NCBI GenBank assembly: GCA_001689415.1
Contig: LUJM01000092.1
Coordinates: 1-28,015 of the forward strand
Length of the DNA: 28,015 nt
Source: Bacteroidales bacterium M2
GTDB lineage: Bacteria > Bacteroidota > Bacteroidia > Bacteroidales > Muribaculaceae
Reading direction: 5' to 3'
In this document: piece after piece, positions 24,598 through 28,015 of the stretch
Layout: each line of letters opens with the position of its first letter
How positions within the stretch are numbered: position 1 is the first letter of the stretch
Notes under the pieces: generated by a model
What the model was told of the DNA's origin: nothing
The model's input: only the letters and a program-made list of their open reading frames with translations
Database searches by the model: none
Program-made: the position numbers and the translations under genes

Positions 24598-26256
24598 TTA
24601 TCGTACCACTACCTTGACCGGACGTGAGTGCTGGTCGGTGGTGATAAGGTATATGCCGGTGGGCATGTCGATGTCGAGGTTGAAATCGATTGTGTCGATA
24701 TAGCGTATTTCGCGGCCGCTCATGTCGAAAATCCTACAACCGGTCTGCGGGGCGGCAACATCGATGCGGATGAAACCGTCGTAGCCGCGTACAATCAGAG
24801 GCTCGTCGGCTTCGACTCCGGTTATGCCTGTGTGGTCTACGAATACCACATTAGACTTGGGCGAATATGTTTCGAGGCGTACCGATTCTACGTAGTATGC
24901 TTCCGAGTCTGATTCGTCGAAACCGGTGATTTCGAGTGAATTGTATTCGGCCGGCAGCTTTTCTTCGTATGAATTGCCCCCGGCATAGCGGGTGCGTGTC
25001 ACCATGTAGTAGTCTATCACCTCGTTTTCGGGCGATGTCCAGTTGGCGGTGTATCTGTCGGGCTGTATATCTGTCGGAGCGGTTGCCGTACATGCCGTCA
25101 GAGTAGGCACTGGCAGGCATTCGCCGTGCAGGGCAAGGCCACGCGAACCTTCGCCGAAATCGATGAGAAGGCGCGATGTGTGAGTGCCCAATGCTGTCGG
25201 GCGGTAGGTGATATTGAGCCAGTAACCTTCTTCAGAGTTGGTGAGTGTTGCCGGTATGCTGCTTGCCGACGATACGAACATATCCATATCGCCGGAGTAG
25301 ATAGATACATATAGGCTTTTCTGTACGTTTTTCGATTTGATAAATACCTTCGATGTCAGCGATTTGCCCTCGGCAACCTGGCCGAACTGCAGCTCCATGC
25401 CTGCTGAGGGGGCAACAAGCTCGGGGTCGCCTACCGGTTCGATGATGACACCGCCGGGAGTAAATTTATCGCCTTTTTTAGAACCCCATATATACTCGGC
25501 AAGCTCGGGCATGTCGATAAATGGGTTACGGTTGCCCTGAATCTTGTATACCTCCTCGTTGCGGTCTGTTTCCTTCTGGCTGACGGGGTCGTCGCGATGC
25601 CATTTCAGCAGCAGGTTTACAGCCCAGGGGGTGAGGGTGGGGTACAGGTTTTGGTCGACCATGTATTTATATTTCCATGTAAGGTTCTGGTAGCAGGTCG
25701 CCATGTAAAAGTATGTGCGTGCAAAGTCGCCCTTGTACTCTTCGTTGGGTTCGAATACATATCCGGCGCCGCCGCCTTGTCCGCGGGCAGGGTAACCTAC
25801 GTAGCATACGCCGTTATCAAATTTGATTGCCTTGTCTTGGTCGACTTCGCCAAGCGGATAATTGCTCTTGGCTGTATTGGCCTTCATCTCGGAGGGATAA
25901 AGGTGGTTGAGGTCGACGTATGCGCCTACAGTCTGACTGCCGCCCCACCAGCTTTTAGGAAAAGAGTGCTCGCGGTTCAGACCCGAGAACGACGGTGCAT
26001 TTAGCGGTATGTCGGAATACATGTCCCACCAGCGTTTTGAATCGGGGTACACGTCGGTGCGCTGGAAGTAGCGGGGAAGGTCGGAGTACGACGATACTTT
26101 GGTGAAATTATGTATCAGGTTGTAGACTGCAGTCTTAAGTTCACCTTCGCTTTTGCCGTTAAGGCTGCTATAATACCCCGCCGGGGCTTCGGCGGCTGCG
26201 TAGTTATAGCTTGTCAGTGCCAGTGCGAGGGCACAAATACGTGTGATGAATTTCAT
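24598..26256 (-). CDS. secreted endonuclease I-family nuclease with C-terminal sorting-like domain
   Basis: A 552-aa secreted DNA/RNA nuclease. The frame extends upstream to 26340, but the ATG at 26256 starts a proper signal peptide (MKFITRICALALALTSYNYAAAE) and fits the promoter just upstream. Endonuclease I motifs (numbered from 26256): NREHSFPKSWW (94-104, catalytic His97 and metal-binding Glu96), DLNHLYP (115-121), GDFARTYFYMATCY (176 on), KWHRDDPVSQKE (218-229) and QGNRNPFID (240-248). A linker and an Ig-like region follow, then a fibronectin-III-like domain (from about PTLTACTATAPTDIQPDRY). The C-terminal ~60 residues (CRIFDMSGREIRY...MPTGIYLITT) closely resemble type IX secretion sorting domains. 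It probably degrades extracellular DNA for nutrients. All catalytic residues are present. Confidence 0.92.
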   Translation of the reverse strand: MKFITRICALALALTSYNYAAAEAPAGYYSSLNGKSEGELKTAVYNLIHNFTKVSSYSDLPRYFQRTDVYPDSKRWWDMYSDIPLNAPSFSGLNREHSFPKSWWGGSQTVGAYVDLNHLYPSEMKANTAKSNYPLGEVDQDKAIKFDNGVCYVGYPARGQGGGAGYVFEPNEEYKGDFARTYFYMATCYQNLTWKYKYMVDQNLYPTLTPWAVNLLLKWHRDDPVSQKETDRNEEVYKIQGNRNPFIDMPELAEYIWGSKKGDKFTPGGVIIEPVGDPELVAPSAGMELQFGQVAEGKSLTSKVFIKSKNVQKSLYVSIYSGDMDMFVSSASSIPATLTNSEEGYWLNITYRPTALGTHTSRLLIDFGEGSRGLALHGECLPVPTLTACTATAPTDIQPDRYTANWTSPENEVIDYYMVTRTRYAGGNSYEEKLPAEYNSLEITGFDESDSEAYYVESVRLETYSPKSNVVFVDHTGITGVEADEPLIVRGYDGFIRIDVAAPQTGCRIFDMSGREIRYIDTIDFNLDIDMPTGIYLITTDQHSRPVKVVVR

Positions 26257-26283
26257 AAGTGTACGATAAACTTTAAGGTCAGA

Positions 26284-26315
26284 CAAAGTTACGGAAAAAA
26301 ATCGCAATATTGCAA
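26284..26315 (-). promoter_or_regulatory. promoter for the endonuclease I gene
   Basis: On the minus strand TTG (complement of 26313-26315) is followed after 21 bp by TAACTTTG (complement of 26284-26291). The predicted start at about 26278 supports the ATG at 26256 over the longer frame. The 10-bp palindrome GCAATATTGC (26304-26313) touches the -33 element. Confidence 0.65.
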
Positions 26316-26430
26316 CATTTGTATGCCTCGCTTTGTTCACCCCCCTTCACAAAATATCCCCTTTCTCTGGTTTGATAACCACATTGAATAATAGATTTAC
26401 AAACTTTTTTAGTCTATTGGATGTTAAGAT

Positions 26431-26461
26431 TTTGTAGAGTTAGAAAAAAACGCTAACTTTG
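26431..26461 (+). promoter_or_regulatory. promoter of a predicted small RNA
   Basis: TTTG at 26431-26434 is followed after exactly 19 bp by TAACTTTG at 26454-26461, a consensus-quality Bacteroidetes promoter. No plus-strand gene follows; a terminator begins 37 bp downstream. Confidence 0.75.
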
Positions 26462-26466
26462 CAGAG

Positions 26467-26524
26467 TCATCGATCGAAGAACGAAAGACTTGGTTGGCCG
26501 CATTACCGTAAATGCGGTTTTTTT
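26467..26524 (+). ncRNA. predicted ~58-nt small RNA
   Basis: The boundaries are set by the promoter at 26431-26461 (start about 26466-26468) and an intrinsic terminator: CCGCATT (26498-26504), loop ACCGTA, AATGCGG (26511-26517), then seven T residues (26518-26524). The 5' half can form a weak hairpin (GTC-A-TCG with CGA-AA-GAC, about 26466-26489), leaving UUGGUUGG exposed before the terminator. No ORF with a credible start is inside. It lies between two minus-strand genes, and its T-tract overlaps the stop codon of the 26523-27059 gene, so the two transcripts meet tail-to-tail. I do not recognise the family. Alternative: a decayed leader or attenuator of a lost gene. Confidence 0.55.
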
Positions 26525-27059
26525 ATGCCTTGTTCTGAAGCTTACGCATATAGTATGCCTGATTGGTTTGGTCTACGCAGAAACCGGTGATTAACGCAAA
26601 ATTGGGATTTATATACTCTAAGACAACCATATAGCCTTTTGCGCGATACCAAAAGTATTCGCGTTCCCGACCTGAATTTTCAATATATCTGAACCGCGTG
26701 ATACGTTTGTCGGAGGCGTTTTCCAGGATAGGCTTAATCCAATGAATACGCACAGCACGCTCAGAGCGAAACTCTCTCACCATTTTTGATGTTTTACGCT
26801 TATCTTCTTTGGTTTCCCTTGTTATGACATGGACGAACTTTTCAAGCAATCCGTCAAACCAATCAGGCAAACCATCCTTATGAGAGCGATTATATGGATA
26901 GGGTTTTACTATCAATTTGGCTCCATCAAGGTTAACTTCTTGTATTAATAGATCATCCTTGAATCTTTCGTGCAGCTTCAATATTTTATCTTTATCTTCA
27001 ACAGATAATTCGCAATTAAAATATGGCTGCAACTTTCCAAGTATATCGTTATCAGCCAT
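26523..27059 (-). CDS. protein of unknown function coupled to DUF3800, possible barnase-like nuclease
   Basis: A 178-aa soluble protein starting MADNDILGKLQPYF. The frame is open upstream to 27149, but the ATG at 27059 overlaps the stop of the DUF3800 gene by 8 bp (ATGGCTGA), the usual form of translational coupling. No signal peptide or membrane segment. The N-terminal ~70 residues are helical and charged. The C-terminal ~90 residues (ERAVRIHWIKPILEN ... EYFWYRAKGYMVVLEY ... ALITGFCVD) follow the order of conserved Arg/His, WIKP helix and V-V-L / L-I-T strands that I associate with phage-type barnase/EndoU/RelE-like (PBECR) nucleases. The resemblance is by eye and may be wrong. The two genes look like a small mobile accessory or defence module. 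Confidence 0.6.
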   Translation of the reverse strand: MADNDILGKLQPYFNCELSVEDKDKILKLHERFKDDLLIQEVNLDGAKLIVKPYPYNRSHKDGLPDWFDGLLEKFVHVITRETKEDKRKTSKMVREFRSERAVRIHWIKPILENASDKRITRFRYIENSGREREYFWYRAKGYMVVLEYINPNFALITGFCVDQTNQAYYMRKLQNKA

Positions 27060-27771
27060 TTCTTTTCTTCGGTTGAAAATCGTAAATTGCAAATTTGTCA
27101 TCTCCAGGCTCAGTGCCTTCATCAAGGCTGTAGCCCGACAAATTTTCAATAAGTTCTACAATGTGTGATTTTGCCTCACTTCCATTCAGGCCTCTTGCCC
27201 TATATGTTATAGCTCCAATAATAATATCTGCAAGTTGTATAAACTGCGATTCATGCGAGCGGATATTCTGCAATGATTGTATTTTGTCATTGGTACCTAT
27301 CATGCTTGTCAGTTCATTGTGTATTGAGGCAAGTTTGATTTTACCATTATTGTCTTTAAGGTCAAGGAAAATTCGGTAAGAATTGGCGCTGTCGGAATTA
27401 TGTCGAATAGAGAAGCGGATAAGACGTTCTATAACCGAATAATAGAATCTATTATACTCATCACGTCCCAAAGAATGAGCCTGAATATTCGACTTATTCT
27501 TAATAAGCACACTGCGGAATACCATTGATGATTCAAAAAAGAAACGCAGAATCTCGTCATACATTGCAAGATGCGTACGGCTGGCAGTATTCCATTTCAA
27601 TTCATGGAGAATGCCATATTTGCGTTTTATGCGTTTAAGCTCAAACTTATAATTATCAAGGTCTGCATCGGGCACAACTATTGCCCCAATGCACATAATG
27701 TCGCTGTTGTCAAATTGTAGATAACAACTTTCATCACAGAATATTGAATAAACTTTTTGCTGTTGATCCAT
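27052..27771 (-). CDS. DUF3800 domain-containing protein (predicted RNase H-like fold)
   Basis: A 239-aa soluble protein of the DUF3800 family. Diagnostic features are the N-terminal YSIFCDES (Asp13-Glu14-Ser15), ELKW (57-60), FLDLKDNN (135-142) and the C-terminal S.....QLADIIIGAI (Asp182), which together give the acidic set expected of an RNase H-like metal site. The activity of the family is not established. Members are frequent in phage, plasmid and defence-island contexts. Here it is the first gene of a two-gene operon, overlapping the next by 8 bp. Codon and base usage are more AT-rich than in the neighbouring housekeeping genes, suggesting horizontal acquisition. The ATG at 27771 fits a promoter just upstream. 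Confidence 0.85.
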   Translation of the reverse strand: MDQQQKVYSIFCDESCYLQFDNSDIMCIGAIVVPDADLDNYKFELKRIKRKYGILHELKWNTASRTHLAMYDEILRFFFESSMVFRSVLIKNKSNIQAHSLGRDEYNRFYYSVIERLIRFSIRHNSDSANSYRIFLDLKDNNGKIKLASIHNELTSMIGTNDKIQSLQNIRSHESQFIQLADIIIGAITYRARGLNGSEAKSHIVELIENLSGYSLDEGTEPGDDKFAIYDFQPKKRNG

Positions 27772-27786
27772 AATGCGAAGTTAATA

Positions 27787-27817
27787 CAAATCTATGAAAT
27801 ATGGAAGTCATTCCCAA
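27787..27817 (-). promoter_or_regulatory. promoter for the DUF3800 operon
   Basis: On the minus strand TTG (complement of 27815-27817) is followed after 20 bp by TAGATTTG (complement of 27787-27794). The predicted start at about 27781 gives a leader of only ~10 nt before the ATG at 27771. Confidence 0.55.
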
Positions 27818-27896
27818 CGCAATGTATACAAAAGTATATAATAGCTGATATTTACTCACTTACAATACTTCGGTTATTTTTTGAGAGTTTGTTAAC

Positions 27897-27910
27897 GGCT
27901 CCGAGGAGCC
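27897..27910. other. GC-rich inverted repeat in AT-rich right-edge DNA
   Basis: GGCTCC, GA, GGAGCC forms a 6-bp hairpin in an otherwise AT-rich non-coding stretch (27795-27957). It could be a terminator stem for the minus-strand frame ending at 27958, but the sequence after it on that strand has no T-tract. Confidence 0.3.
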
Positions 27911-27957
27911 AGGTGTTTAATCCATTAAAAATCTGATGTTTAGCATAAAATTGAACA

Positions 27958-28015
27958 CTAAAATTTGGTCAAGTCGCTGAATTTCAGTAACTTTAAGGTT
28001 ATTCCAAGACACTTA
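27958..28015 (-). other. possible C-terminal end of a gene running off the window
   Basis: One minus-strand frame is open from the window edge to a TAG at 27958-27960 and reads KCLGITLKLLKFSDLTKF. This hydrophobic/basic ending is reminiscent of transposase C-termini, but 18 codons are not enough to call it. Open frames of this length also occur by chance in AT-rich DNA. Confidence 0.2.

Noticed and set aside
26257..26340. 28-residue longer start for endonuclease I
   Set aside because: The extension would cross the predicted promoter and would bury the signal peptide in the middle of the N-terminus.
1..28015. tRNA or rRNA genes
   Set aside because: Scanning for T-loop-like GGTTCGAATC patterns and rRNA signatures gave only matches inside coding sequence.

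Overview
The window looks like chromosomal DNA from a gut-type Bacteroidales, probably Muribaculaceae or a close relative. The support is: many Bacteroidetes promoters (TTTG or TTG, 19-21 bp, TAnnTTTG), a TonB-dependent receptor, DUF4988/BACON/leucine-rich surface proteins, C10 and endonuclease I exoproteins with a Bacteroidetes-type C-terminal motif, and a DUF1343 muramidase. The family assignment is inference. No tRNA, rRNA, CRISPR array or complete insertion sequence was seen.

Layout. (1) 1-3.7 kb, minus strand: a cobalamin-riboswitch operon with btuB and a BtuG-like beta-propeller gene. (2) 3.7-8.8 kb: a cytosolic alpha/beta hydrolase, an exported TPR protein, the potassium transporter Kup and an exported alpha/beta hydrolase, packed tail-to-tail in alternating orientation. 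(3) 8.8-13.7 kb, minus strand: a giant protein joining a DEDD-type exonuclease domain, a RecQ helicase and a UvrD-type helicase. (4) 13.9-20.6 kb, minus strand: a C10 cysteine peptidase and a very large collagen-like/BACON/leucine-rich surface protein. The lipoprotein signal of the latter lies in a separate reading frame, joined to the body through an ATGA overlap. (5) 21.0-24.6 kb, plus strand: an operon of NamZ-type exo-muramidase, a sodium:solute symporter and a WYL regulator, which reads as a peptidoglycan-sugar salvage unit. (6) 24.6-26.3 kb, minus strand: a secreted endonuclease I. (7) 26.4-28.0 kb: an AT-rich accessory stretch with a predicted ~58-nt plus-strand small RNA and a translationally coupled minus-strand pair, DUF3800 plus an unassigned protein that may be a barnase-like nuclease.

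Most notable are the split-frame surface lipoprotein, the stand-alone small transcript with a promoter and terminator exactly placed for it, the DUF3800 two-gene module, and the exonuclease-RecQ-UvrD fusion. Several exported proteins (BtuG-like, C10 peptidase, endonuclease I) share a C-terminal motif resembling a type IX sorting or anchoring tail, so they may share an export or surface-attachment route.
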